A stretch of DNA of 64,000 bases from Apoderus coryli. Taxonomy: Eukaryota > Arthropoda > Insecta > Coleoptera > Attelabidae. The stretch lies in NCBI GenBank assembly GCA_911728435.2, contig OU452201.1, positions 868,001 through 932,000 of the forward strand, written 5' to 3'. Position 1 is the stretch's first letter; the number at the start of each line of letters is the position of its first letter. The notes below the pieces were generated by a model. The model worked only from the letters and a program-made list of their open reading frames with translations. It was not told where the DNA came from and did no database searches. This document shows positions 23,489 through 39,019 of this stretch, one piece after another. A program made the position numbers and the translations under genes.

Positions 23489-24242
23489 ATGTGCAATTAT
23501 TTTAAAATAATGTATGCGGTAAGTCTTGTGTTTGATTATTATAATATACTTAACTAGTAATATGTAACTTATATCTATAATATAATACCTCTCTTGCAGT
23601 TCCTCTGTTTAATTGCCATCGTCGCAATTACTTTTGGAGCCCCAGTGCCTAAACCCCAATGGCTCGTAACTGGATATGGTTACCCTTATTACTATAACAG
23701 TTATTATTATACTGCCCCAGCTCTAGGTAAGTTAATATTCAATTTATCCGCGCTTAGGTGTTTCACTGCATTTTTGGTTTATTTCCTTATTGGATTTGTT
23801 AGAAACATTAAATTTAGATATCTTAGATACAGTATTATCTCCTTTTTGTAACATTTGTATAATAACAAAAACAGTTTTGAGATGTGCTAAAAATTGTGAA
23901 ATCATGGTATAGGGATAAAAGCTTCTGTATGGAGCCTAAGCTCTGCTTTTTACAGTGAAATAGTATACATTTCACCGGCTTTTTATCTTATATAAGATAG
24001 ATAACCTTTATCCAATCTTGTTGAACATTGACATAAAAGACATACAAATTTATAGGATTGTTCCACACACATCACAGAATCGCTCTTAGTCTGTAAAGTT
24101 TTATATTTTTGGGAAATTATAATGTCTGTAAAATATTACTCAATGTCTTTCAAAACAGTCTATAAATTATGTAATATGTAGTTCATGCATACTTTTTTTG
24201 TTTTTAGGATATGCATATGCATCACCATACGTTTTGATATAA
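23489..24242 (+). CDS. small Tyr-rich secreted peptide, unrecognised
   Basis: Three exons, 23489-23518, 23600-23726 and 24208-24242, join in frame to a 63-residue protein. The alternative ATG at 23510 would give a shorter start and a cleaner signal peptide. Residues about 8-26 (MYAFLCLIAIVAITFGA) look like a signal peptide with cleavage after FGA. The mature part is Pro/Tyr/Gly-rich: PVPKPQWLVTGYGYPYYYNS, then YYYTAP, ALGYAYASPYVLI. There are no Cys residues in the mature part. Such Tyr-rich short proteins occur among insect cuticle, silk, glue or salivary products, but I cannot place this one in a family. A TATA box lies upstream. Splice sites are good (GCG-GTAAGTC, TTGCAG-T, AG-GTAAGT, TTTTTAG-G). 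Exon 3 is the least certain. Confidence 0.65.
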
Positions 24243-26019
24243 GATGCATTTAAACTAAATAACTATTATTACTGCACAGCACTAAACTAACATATTTTAT
24301 GCAAATGAATGGTAGAGAGAGAGAGATGGTGTATTCTGTCAATGTCAATCTCTCATCAATTTGGACAACAGTTCATAATTTGACATCTTTTTGATTTTGA
24401 AAATATAAAAAAAAGTTTTATTAATTTTGCAATGTTATTACTGTGTATACTTTAATCAAAAACACTTTAATTAGAATAAATAAAATCGCCAAAGTAGCTA
24501 TACATTTTATTTGTAAATAAAAACACTGAGACATATATTTATAATTCTTAATAGTTAAATAGAGTTTTCTGTTATGATTGTATAATATTCATATTCTTTA
24601 AGGTAGGTATATCATAATATATTATAATTATCTTATTTTTAAATACATTTATCACAGAAATATATATAATAATATATAAATATTTATCATTTAATAAGTA
24701 TGTACAGTACCAAACTATTTCAATTTAATACATACCTATAATAGCAGGTATAATAAATATAAAGATTTTATGACAAAAAAAATAATTACATAAGTATAAG
24801 TCCTTAATGTTTTCTTTTGGTTTGTTTCTGTTGAAGAGCAGTATCAGGTCACAATAATAGAACGTTTTTAGAGTGCGAATCTTGCGTATTATTTGACTTG
24901 GAGTAAGTATTTTCAGTCAAACAACTAGATTCTTAAAAAAGAATTATCAAGATATAGAATTATATGAGGTAATATAACAGTTAAGTGAAGTATTTTCTCT
25001 CTATTCAGTTTTCTAAAATCTAAGTACCTAGACTGTTTTTTTTTTTTTGAATAAACTCATCTTATATATGGACTAATAATTAATTTATTCCTATTCACTA
25101 TCGAATATTAACCATAATCCATAATAATAAATTAAAAGTAACGTCATACCTTAAACATATTTACTGAAAATTCTTTCAATGTCCCTTACTTACAAGTGTT
25201 TATAATAATCTACAAGTGGTCAGACTTTTACATAGCTTTTAAGAATTTAAATTAGACCAAAGTGGCAGTTTTCGGTACTTTAAATTATTACTATACACAG
25301 GGGGTTCTGAATTATTTAAAAATAATAATTCCTACCAAACCCTGTCTGAACAGTGTGAGATTTTTTCAATTATAATTCGGTACCCCCTATAGTAATGATT
25401 TGTAAGTGGATTTTAAATTTACTACCTCAACTTTTGTCTAATTTATGTTACTTTTAACATCCCGGGGCTTCAGAGATCCCTATGGCAAAGAATGTTTCTG
25501 ATTCTGTTATTTTGTTACCTTGTGTAGAACACTGTCCCTCCCGAGATAAGTACACGTGCCTTCCTAAAACACGTTTCAAACAATAAAATAATACCAATAA
25601 TTAATGAAATCAACATTTTGCTACAGATCACAGATATTTATGTTTATACAGGGTGTCCACTATTAATAATACCGAGTAATTCCATATTAGCTTACCTACT
25701 AGGTATCTGTTTACAGGAATGCTTTGTACTATTAATAATGGAAGTACACCTGGTAGATTAATGTACGAGGAATAGTTAGAAAGTTTTTGAATAAGAATAT
25801 TTGAAAGTGTATATAAGGAAAATTAAACGTCTGTAGTACCTGTCCCGATGTAGACATGAGGATTCTTATATCAGTACTTTTTGGTTCATCCTCGTACAAT
25901 TTATGAAGATAGATTTAGTATAGATAATACTTATTATAACATACTTGAAGCGCTTCTTTTGTTTAATAATATTAATTTGGCACACAGTATTAACCTTAGA
26001 AGATTATTATAAATTAATG
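24243..26019. other. AT-rich intergenic DNA with one small inverted-repeat element
   Basis: Very AT-rich, with no supported ORF. It contains a short GA run near 24315, a T-run near 25040, a small MITE at 25287-25396 (listed separately) and an ACAGGGTGTCC motif near 25650 of the kind found at transposon ends. The right end should hold the 3' UTR of the fucosyltransferase gene. Confidence 0.5.
25287..25396. repeat. small inverted-repeat element (MITE-like)
   Basis: Ends ATTACTATA and TATAGTAAT are inverted, followed inwards by GGGGGT...GAATTAT on one side and its complement ATAATTC...ACCCCC on the other. Length is about 110 bp. No target duplication is clear. Confidence 0.5.
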
Positions 26020-27085
26020 TTATATAGTTTTCCAATGTTTCAGTATCCTGCCTATTCTAGCTGAAGAACTATTTGCCACATTATAGTAGATGGTATCGCC
26101 GCCAGCTAAAATAGCACCCCATTCGCCAAATGTGCCATAATCGTATATCGTGTGATTGCATGCAGCCAAAATAGCTAAGTCTAATGCTGGTGATTTTTTC
26201 CTATTATATTTCGAAGCAATATGAATATTACTTTTATGCGGCAGATGTTTCGCACACCATGCAGCATCATCAGATACAACAACAAACACGACATTCTGAT
26301 AATTGTTCTCAAAGATGCGCATAGCATTCAAGTAGAATGTAACATTTGCTGGTTGGATATTTCGTTTCCTAGCTAAGTAGTTCAGATAATCAGTTCTACG
26401 TATATGCACACCAACAAATGTTGTTGTATGATCAATTTGAGCGATACTATAGAGAATTTGTTGGGATTTTTCCCGGATTTTCTTACGAAAGCTGAACTCT
26501 GCCACTATATCTTGGACCCATGTTAGTACCAGCTCCGGTTGAATGGAATACCGTGGTAGTATGATGCTTTGGTTTGTGTATGTCCACGATTCCACATTTT
26601 TGACGAATGCGTTTATCTGCACGGGACATTGGGTGATTTCTTCGAATGTTGGTACTGATAGTTGTTCGAATATTTGGTCGAGTTTGATGCGAATGCAACG
26701 TGGGATGTATGGTTCGAGCCCTGTCCGACGTGCCACCGCCCACACGGTAGCGTATTCCCACATTTGGTTACCTAAAATAAACCGAATATTTTGTCAAGAA
26801 GTTGATCTTCCTGTTATCTATCTACTTACCCAGTCTTCCTCCTTGCATTATTGTGACAATCCCATACTGTGGACATCTGTTTAATCTCCACACTTTCTTC
26901 TTCCGAATATTATTTGTACATAAACTTTGTTCAAAATCCGCATACGTTCTCACATTACCTCTACCAGATTTCAGATCATATAATGGAAATAAAAATATAT
27001 GCACAAACGATATTACGCATAATGCTAACACAATAGCCTTAAATAAAATATTAGAATTTGTATTCAACATAGTTTTCATTAGCAT
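26020..27085 (-). CDS. alpha-1,2-fucosyltransferase-like protein (GT11)
   Basis: Predicted Golgi type II membrane enzyme that transfers fucose from GDP-fucose to galactose. Exons 27085-26830 and 26771-26020 give 335 aa, close to the 340-370 of FUT1/FUT2. Residues about 13-36 (ILFKAIVLALCVISFVHIFL) form one membrane anchor after a short cytoplasmic tail. GGRLGNQMWEYAT (about 82-94) is the first family block, spanning the splice. VGVHIRRTDY (about 205-214) is the GDP-fucose-binding HxRRxD motif. SPALDLAILAACNHTI and GTFGEWGAILAGG (about 279-309) are the C-terminal blocks. Potential N-glycosylation sites are NQS, NVT, NHT and NSS. I chose MLMKTML at 27085. The second and third Met (MKT, MLN) are alternatives. 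GT11 genes are patchy in insects. Acceptor specificity is not readable from sequence. Confidence 0.88.
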
Positions 27086-27739
27086 TCTACTGATGTAAGA
27101 GCTGGTGTTTGCTTGCCTTTCTTTTATTAAGCACTTTACTACTTGTGTTCTGTTTAATGTGGAAAAACTAGAAATGAAAAATGGGAAAATTGAATTAAAC
27201 GCACGATATGCTATTCTGGATCTACATTGTGTTGTCAAAACAGTTAATGTGCGTTGTATTCCCCCGGTTTTTTGTCTTATTTTCTCTGAAATTCGGGAGG
27301 GAGGTTATTGATTTTATCTCGCGCGTAGAAACTGATGGGGATGCTGCCTGTCTATTAAGTTGTCGCGATATAACTACTGTCTGGTCTGGTGTACTAAAAA
27401 GTTATAAAATACTAATTAGAAATTGTTAGTACTTATTGAGTTTAAAATGTTTTAATTATGGAACTTAGCAGCCCTAGATTTACCGCTACACAGATTTAAG
27501 AAAATAGGATCTTGTTATTTAATATATCTATTATAAAAATGCTGTGCCTAATCTGCTTCAAAATAAGGTAAATCTGCGGATGATTCTAGAGCCAATAACA
27601 GCTTTCTCGGATTTAACTGATATTACAAAATTGGCCGATCAAAAGTTCCTGTTTTAAAAAATAGTCTAGTTTTGCATATGTAAGCAATCAATTCATACCT
27701 ATATAAATATGAATCTCCACATTATTATGTAGGTTACCT
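27086..27739. other. upstream region of the fucosyltransferase gene, no gene seen
   Basis: Should hold the 5' UTR and promoter of the minus-strand fucosyltransferase. No convincing ORF or repeat. Confidence 0.4.
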
Positions 27740-27950
27740 ATTATACCAATTTTTGGATATAAGTAACGTCAATTTTACTAGAAATAAAAGTGGTAGATTG
27801 CTTGATCTAATATTAAGTCGATTTCCGGCGACAGTGTCTGGGTCTATTAATTACTTCCTACCAGTTGATCGACATCATCCTCCTCTAGATGTTGACTATA
27901 TCATTGTCTTTCTTTATAAACATAGTCTGTCAGCGCTTGATTAGTACCTG
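27740..27950 (+). mobile_element. fragment of a non-LTR endonuclease domain
   Basis: The frame at 27753-27944 reads FTRNKSGRLLDLILSRFPATV, then FLPVDRHHPPLD. This matches the usual LDLVLSN...LLPVDxHHPxL end of jockey-clade AP endonucleases. It is an isolated 200 bp relic with nothing else from the element adjacent. Confidence 0.6.
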
Positions 27951-28880
27951 TCTTAAAAAACCAGACGGCGTTGTCGTAAAAAGTCGTTCATTCATTAATT
28001 TGGGTTTATAGTAAATGTGTAGTAATCTTGGTGGAAAAGTGGGGGAGCCATGTTTTTAGACCAATCAGGCCGTGATTTGAACATACGGAGTTCACATATT
28101 TTTATTTCGCTTCCAGCCATAGACAATGTTGCCAGCCGTCACATAATTATCAGATGCTACCGTATTTTTCATTTTATAAATGATTCCAACATTATTTTTT
28201 TTGTGACGAATAATTCAAAAATATAATTAAATGTAATTTTGCTTGATCTGAGTTTTCCACATTTATTAACTTCGTTTTAACGATAACTATTATAAAAAAG
28301 TGTCTTTGACTTCATTATTTAGGCGATCACATAATATTCAGTCGTCATAGTCGCAACACTGTATCTATTAATAATAAAATAAGAAATAAATACATATATA
28401 AGATATAAGGTAGGTCCTACTCGTACATAAAAAAATATACGAAGTTTTATACCTAACAGAGATAGCTATATATATATTATCATTATTATGTATCCTTTTT
28501 CTCTATGAAATAATATTTAGCGTGATTTTAAATTTTAAAGTTAAAAAATATTTTTTAGTGGAAATTTAAATTCAGTGTTACTTATTGTAAGAGTAAAAAC
28601 AATAGTGCTAATTTTTTGTGTTGATTATAGAAAATTTCCCTTTACGAAAGGTAAGTTCTGATCCATTTTTTTTATAAAATACTTAATAGCACAAAAAATA
28701 ATTTACAATGATAAACAAATGAGTTTTCAATGAGCGATAGGATTTTCTGGAGTTTGTATCAATTTTCATTATAATTTGATTTCTAATTTCTATACCTACC
28801 TACCTAAGTAATAGAAATTTTCAACTATAGGTACATTTTTAGTGAATATCTCTCTGGTATTTGAATAAATATAAATGTTG
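27951..28880. other. AT-rich intergenic DNA, nothing recognised
   Basis: No supported ORF, RNA gene or clear repeat. Confidence 0.4.
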
Positions 28881-29410
28881 TAAACACATTGTCATGTTAT
28901 TTTTTTATGCATGCATTGGTTTTATATAACAAAGTAATAAATAAGAAGATACCGGATTACCTTTACAATAAAATGCAATTCAGGGGTGACAATATTGTTA
29001 TAAACTTGAGACATAGAATGGTGATAACTCCACCTGCTCACCGCACTGCTTTGTTTGAACGCTCATTTTCCTATAATGTCGCAAAACTATACAATAAGTT
29101 ACCAAATAATTATAAAATTCTGAAAGGACTTGAATTTAAGGTAAATGTTCGAGAACTTATTCTTCACTCTCAATACTAATTGTTCTCTTATGTATTGTAT
29201 TTCATCTTAATTTTATAGAACACTCTATAGTCTATGATATGGAACTGTTAGCAACGTGTATTGCGTTGCTTTTCTTCTTTCTTTTTTTTTTTTGTTACAG
29301 TAAAGTAATATAAGCTTTATAATTAAAGTAGGTTAAGCTAGGAGGCATAATGCCTCAACTTCGCCTGTTCTAAATTTTTTAATTTGCAATAAAGACATTA
29401 TTATTATTAT
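28881..29410 (+). mobile_element. 3' end of a non-LTR retrotransposon
   Basis: The frame 28889-29179 ends a reverse-transcriptase ORF (NKVINKKIPDYLYNKMQF, TPPAHRTALFERSFSYNVAKLYNKLP), the C-terminal region that follows the RT thumb in jockey-like elements. A short 3' UTR and an ATT-repeat tail at 29398-29410 (preceded by AATAAAG) finish it. It is heavily 5'-truncated. Confidence 0.75.
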
Positions 29411-29644
29411 GTTCTATCAAATATATCTGAGAGATTTCCCATAATTTCCGTGACACCTGTATTCAGATATTATTTTTTGTAATAAGAGCATGTAGATTTA
29501 TTTTTAGAAATAAATGCGAACTTCTGAACAGTCATTGATGAAAGCAATAATTCAAGAAGGGAAATTAGAGAAGCGCGAATTTATTTTTCAGCTATATTAT
29601 TTTTCCGAATTGCTTGTTACATAAGTAACAAGACTTTTAGTAAT

Positions 29645-29745
29645 GTTGGAAATTTGTTTCACACTACTATGCTTTTACCAGACGGGCCGTTTCGTTGATC
29701 CACAACTCATCAGTAGTGATCGGCAGTGTGACGCAAATTTCCAAC
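29645..29745 (-). repeat. MITE family A, copy 2 (complete, with inverted ends)
   Basis: About 101 bp with terminal inverted repeats GTTGGAAATTTG, two variable bases, TCACACT. It contains GGATCAACGAAACGG on the minus strand. This is the only copy with both ends, so it defines the family limits. Related copies lie at 20232 and 45539. Confidence 0.75.
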
Positions 29746-30240
29746 GCTAGATGTCGCCGAAAACAACTTTTTTCACTATATTTTTTTTTTACTGTTATAG
29801 AATTTTGTTGAAGTTGTGGGAAATAGGGCTACTGGCGAACCACCCACTGAAAAAAGGTAACGCGCCATTAGCAATACTTCATGAGTGGTGTGGAAATTTG
29901 TTTTCAATTATAGTGCTCTATGGTTGGAGATTATGAATGGTAGGAAATGGTAAAGAAAAGTCGCTGAAAGATTTTGTAATGCGCTCCATTAAAATATATT
30001 AGCTGATGCACATTATTTGTTATTTATACCTCTATTTTTGTATGTTTTCTAACATCCTTATTAATTTCTACTGTTTATGGAATAAACAATGTTCTTTAGT
30101 AATTACAAAGTTGTTTGTTTTGTTAAAACCGATACTTAATAAAAGAATGAATAAATGTTAAAAAACTGAGCCTCTTGGGAATAGCTCTCCATGTAAATAT
30201 AGATATTTTTGTTTTTTTGCCCTTTTTACTGCCTTATAAA
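29746..30240. other. intergenic, weak ORF only
   Basis: A 61-codon frame at 29751-29936 has no recognisable domain and I do not call it a gene. The first 25 bp (GATGTCGCCGAAAACA) resemble the flank of the MITE at 45539. Confidence 0.35.
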
Positions 30241-30241
30241 T

Positions 30242-30365
30242 GCGCACTACATTAATTTTATATCGCAGATATTTTAGACCAGATTCAAAGCGAAAATTTG
30301 TTTTTAAAAAGTATTCCGTACTTGGTCTACAAAATCTGCTATATAAAGTTAATGTGCATAATAAC
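30242..30365. repeat. hairpin repeat element, about 124 bp
   Basis: The left arm at 30242-30287 and the right arm at about 30318-30365 are inverted copies. Both contain TTAATnTTATAT, GCAGAT and TAGACCA in complementary order. A third copy of the arm, with AAGTATTCCGTACTTGG, lies inverted at about 30775-30862. The family may therefore also form a larger inverted pair. Confidence 0.6.
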
Positions 30366-30774
30366 GCTTAGTGTCAGAGAAATAATTAAAGTCATTTGTA
30401 CAAGGGATAACAAAAATGCAAACTTTTATTTACGAATCACACGCCATTTTTAAATTTCTAGGCATTAACAGAAGATCACATTTTCGTCAAAACACATCAA
30501 TTATAGTAGTAAATCTTAATTCCAAAATTAAATGGATGAAAATCGATAAAGACGTTTAGCAATTATTCAGAAAAAACGATATTAATTTGAGAATTTTAGC
30601 GCCCTGTAGAGGCACATCGAAGCAACATGACATGTCTATTTGCCTCGATTGGCTTATTTTTAGTTGAGGAATTTGTGGTTAAGCGTTGTAGTCATTTCAT
30701 GAACACCCTGTACCTATATCTACATCTACTTAAATAAATACTATTTTTCACTACACATTTTTTACAGTAACCCC

Positions 30775-30862
30775 GTAATAACATAATAATGCTCATCAAC
30801 TTTTTATAGCAGATTTTGTAGACCAAGTACGGAATACTTTTTCAAACAAATTTTATATACGA
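30775..30862 (-). repeat. solo arm of the 30242 hairpin family
   Basis: The reverse complement reads AAGTATTCCGTACTTGGTCT, ACAAAATCTGCTATA and AAGTT, nearly identical to 30308-30350. Just downstream, TCTGGCAACC-TAGTT occurs twice (about 30897 and 30946), a short tandem duplication. Confidence 0.6.
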
Positions 30863-31059
30863 ATATTTTTGTTTGTCCTTCCTCAAAATTGTATGGTCTG
30901 GCAACCTTAGTTGTAGAGAAACATCTAAATACATCAACTTTTCTGGTCTGGCAACCCTAGTTCGAGTGAAATAAACTAACAGAGGGGAACTTTTCAGTGT
31001 TTGAAGAGGTCGTTCACCCGCGCCTGCTCCCCTCTACCAAAATATGTAAAAGAGGAGAA

Positions 31060-33262
31060 TTTTGATTTTCATTCATAAATCGCACTTCAAAGTTTGGCCA
31101 CCAGAGTCCAGCACCTGCCGGTACATAGCGCTGACAGACTATCCTTTTAAAGACAATGACTATATTATCAATGAGGCAGGGGACACTATGAGAACAAATA
31201 GTTGTAAACCATTTTTTAATTTTAAGAAAGCTGATTTCCCTGCAATGTATAAACATATGCTTGAGTTGGACTTTTCTAGTCTTGCCAACTGTAGTGATCC
31301 TGACCTCGCCTGTGATTTGTTTTATGAAAAGTTGAACACTGTTTTTAATGCATCGGTGCCGATTTCATATGCAAAAATTTCTAAGTATCCTCCATGGTTT
31401 TCGGGTGATATTGTTCGCAGCATCAAATTGAAGTCTAAGCTATGGAAAAAATATAAAACATCCGGGGATCCTCAATTTTTCAATGATTTTAGAGTTCTGC
31501 GTCACAATATAAAAACTGAGGTGAGTTCCTCTTACAGGGTGTACTTGCAGGAACTTGTCAATAAATTTGCGGAATTTTTCAACACATCATACGTTGCATC
31601 TCAGGCATTTGATATTGATCAGCGATTGTTTGATGTTGTGAATGTGTCTCATTTACCGGATCGTGTGATTACTGAGACGGAGGTCTATGGAGCTTTGAAA
31701 AGGTTAAAAGCTAAATTTACATCGGATCCTGATGGTATACCATCTTTTGTAATTAGGGATTGTGCCACTATGTTTGCTAAACCATTGTGTACAATATTCA
31801 ATGTTTCTTTGCGATCGTGTAGTTTCCCCTCTGATTGGAAATCTTCTAGAGTAACGCCGGTTCATAAGAAGGGAGATAAACAGGATATTTGAAATTATAG
31901 ACCAATACATTCGTGTTTTTCTAAAGTTTTTGAATTTGTGCTCCATGATATTATTATGAGCTATGTTAGGCGTCAGATTTCATCGGTACAACATGGCTTT
32001 TTTCCCGGTCGTTCTACGTCAACTAATTTATTGGTTTTAACACAGTTTTTAACTGAGCGACTTGATAACGGGGGTCAGGTAGATGTAATCTACACTGATT
32101 TTTCTAAAGCACTTGATAGACTTGATCATGGTATTCTACTGCGTAAACTGTGTCGTTATGGACTATCTTATAATTTACTGCTGCTTTTGAAGTCGTATCT
32201 GAAGGATAGATTTCAGTATGTGGAAAGTCGAGGATTTCGTTCCACAAATTTTAAAGTGTCATTTGGTGTTCCCCAGGGCTCTGTCCTTGGACCATTGTTG
32301 TTCCTGTGTTTTATCGATGATATTTCTAGTGGCTTGACAAATAGTTCGTTATTATATGCTCACAACTTCAAAGTATATTCTGTCATTAATAGTACTGAAG
32401 ATTGTTCTCATCTTCAGGACGATTTAAATGTTGTATATGAGTGGTGTGTCCGTAATAATCTTTATCTGAATATTGATAAATGTTTTAGTGTTTCCTATAC
32501 ACGGAAAATAAACCCTGTCAAATTTTCATATTGTATAAATAATAGTCCATTAACAACTTGTGATGAGTTTAAAGATTTAGGTGTTTGGTTTGATGGTAAA
32601 CTGAGCTTTACTAATCATTACAATAATATAGTTTCAGCATCCTATAGATCTCTGGGTTTTATTGTGCGCAATTCGAAAGAGTTTGTGACACCTCAAACTC
32701 TCATTGTTCTTTTCAACGCATTTGTCAGATCTAAACTAGAATATGCATCTGTAGTATGGAATCCTATGTATGCCATACATATGAATAATATTGAACGCAT
32801 CCAGCGTCGTTTTGCCAAGTTGCTGTGGTTTATCCATCCATTGGGTTTCCTCATGATGTTCTGTTAAACCGTTTTAATCTAGTATCATTAAATACTCGGA
32901 GAGAATATTCCGCTCTAGTATTGCTCTTAATTAATAGACTTCTTGACTGTCCAGAGTTTTTAAGCCAGATTCCTTTTTGTGTCCCAAATCTACGTACACG
33001 TAATAACGGAATCGTATTTAACGTTCCGTCCCCGCGTACTAATTTGTTGTTGCGTTCCCCTTTATATTTTATGTGCCATACTTGTAACTCTGTGTCCGAG
33101 CAAATTGATATTTTTAATAATTCAACCTTGTCTTGTATAAAAAATATATTTCTTAGAATATAAATTTAGTCTTAGATATTAAGAATTTACTGTAATTTTT
33201 CCTGCCCTTTAATTGGATTATTTATCTGTCTGGGCAGTGTATCTTAAATAAATAAATAAATA
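31060..33262 (+). mobile_element. non-LTR retrotransposon copy 2 (longer), catalytically dead RT
   Basis: Same family as 11345-12945 but extending about 600 bp further 5', into the linker between endonuclease and RT (frame 31062-31892: FNASVPISYAKISKYPPWFS, KSKLWKKYK, RVYLQELVNKF). A small insertion near 31878 (ACAGGA before NYRPI) breaks the frame. RT continues at 31938-32867 with [52 protein letters not shown]. The catalytic box is YAHN where copy 1 has YADD, so both active-site Asp residues are lost. The canonical KAFDR motif is KALDR. The thumb region runs to 33163 in a shifted frame. The tail is AAAT repeats to 33262. Confidence 0.9.
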
Positions 33263-34029
33263 TTGTAGAAGAGACGACATTCTCAATGAAATTATAGGGC
33301 CGAGTTAAGAATTCTCCACGAAGTTTAATGCATTTTTGCCTGCGCTCAGTCAAAATTGGGAAAGGGCAATTTTGTAAAAGTTATATTGAATAGAAAATTT
33401 TGCCAAATTGATATCAATCGTAAAGTTGAAATTGATTATGTTGTCAGAGCCCCCAGAAATATTGATAGCACGCATAATTTGCTTTTTTCCCGGTTTGATA
33501 TCTCTCTATGTTTCAAAGAACTGGTACTACCACCTACCATAAAACGACAAAATGAAACGAACCATAAACAATTTATAAGAAATTTAATTTCTCTAATTAT
33601 GTACCTAAGATAATATAATTACAATTATAACAAAAAAACATTACACTTCTTTTAATACATGGTTTTTACAACTCATATTAAATGAAATACAAACAAAGTA
33701 CATAGCTGAACAAAAATCATGTACTAAAAGACAATAACTATAACAACACACAAAAAATAATCGTACAAAATAACTACAACTTCTATCGCGCACTTTTCTC
33801 ACCATTCATAAAGTTTCTTCGATATTTCTATAAATACAAAACACTGAAAAATAATTTGCAAAAACATAGCCACACTTTTTGCAGCATTTTCTATCTTACA
33901 CTACGCACATGTAGCAAAAACTGCGATCGTGATTTCTCAGTATCATTTTTATAATTACATTATAATCACATCATTTATCTAAAAATATAATATTAACAAT
34001 CAGTCAAATACAAAACAAAACTAAATCAT
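33263..34029. other. spacer, unassigned ORF and mtHSP70 3' UTR
   Basis: An 85-codon plus-strand frame at 33356-33613 has no motif I recognise. It may be a retroelement 3' relic (ATCNxxxFIRNLI-like end), so I do not call it a gene. From about 33640 the sequence is AT-rich and probably the 3' UTR of mtHSP70 on the minus strand. Confidence 0.4.
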
Positions 34030-38209
<4,180 letters not shown>

Positions 38210-39019
38210 TTTATATATTTAATTTTACGGAAAGAATCACACAATACTAATTTTTTTATATATAAGTCTCTTCACTACTTTCCTTGTACGGCAAAATTAA
38301 CCAATTTTACAGAAGTGATGTTCTAACTTCCTACAAATGCCACCAGATCACTCTACCCGTACACATACACTATTGCCAATACCGCTAGTAAAAGAATAAA
38401 GCATCCATTTAGTTAATTTATCTTGAGTGTGTATTTTTATATTAACAATTAAAAATAAACCACAATTATCATCACAAATGCATGATTTTAAATAAATATA
38501 TATTTGTATTATTAAATTTATTATATTTTACAATTTATATTTTTTCAATAATACAGGTTTTATTAAATTTCTTGTTGAGACGGCAACTTCGATATCACAT
38601 GATGTCAAGACATGTCCAATATATTGGGCGCTAATTTTAAATGAATGTTCTAGAAAATTCACCAAAGTTAATCTTTACTTTTCTAGAAACTCGTAAAAAG
38701 CAACAATATTTATCATTATTCTACATAATATGAGAAAATATGCCAAGTGGAATGGACTTCTGTGGAATTTTAGAAAATAAATATATAAATACATACATAG
38801 GAACTAAAAACATGAATAAATAATATCGATTAACCTTTAAACTCTTACCCTGACTGAATACAATTATTACAATCATATTGCGTATTAAAATTTGAAATAC
38901 ATTTCATTATTGATAATCACATAGATTATTGTACCTATATATTTATGTATAATTAAAAGAAGGACTAGCCTATTATCAAAATTATAACCTAGAAACCAGT
39001 ATTATTCTTATACTGATAA
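38210..39019. promoter_or_regulatory. head-to-head promoter interval, mtHSP70 and spartin
   Basis: 810 bp between the two start codons. Around 38640-38700 TTCTAGAAAATTC and TTTTCTAGAAAC occur, with inverted TTC/GAA units like heat-shock element halves (nTTCnnGAAn). This fits a chaperone promoter but may be chance in AT-rich DNA. No TATA box is convincing. Confidence 0.45.

Noticed and set aside
29751..29936. 61-codon frame
   Set aside because: Low complexity, Phe/Leu-rich, no context.
33356..33613. 85-codon plus-strand frame beside a retroelement tail
   Set aside because: Could be a retroelement 3' end relic but no motif is clear enough to call.
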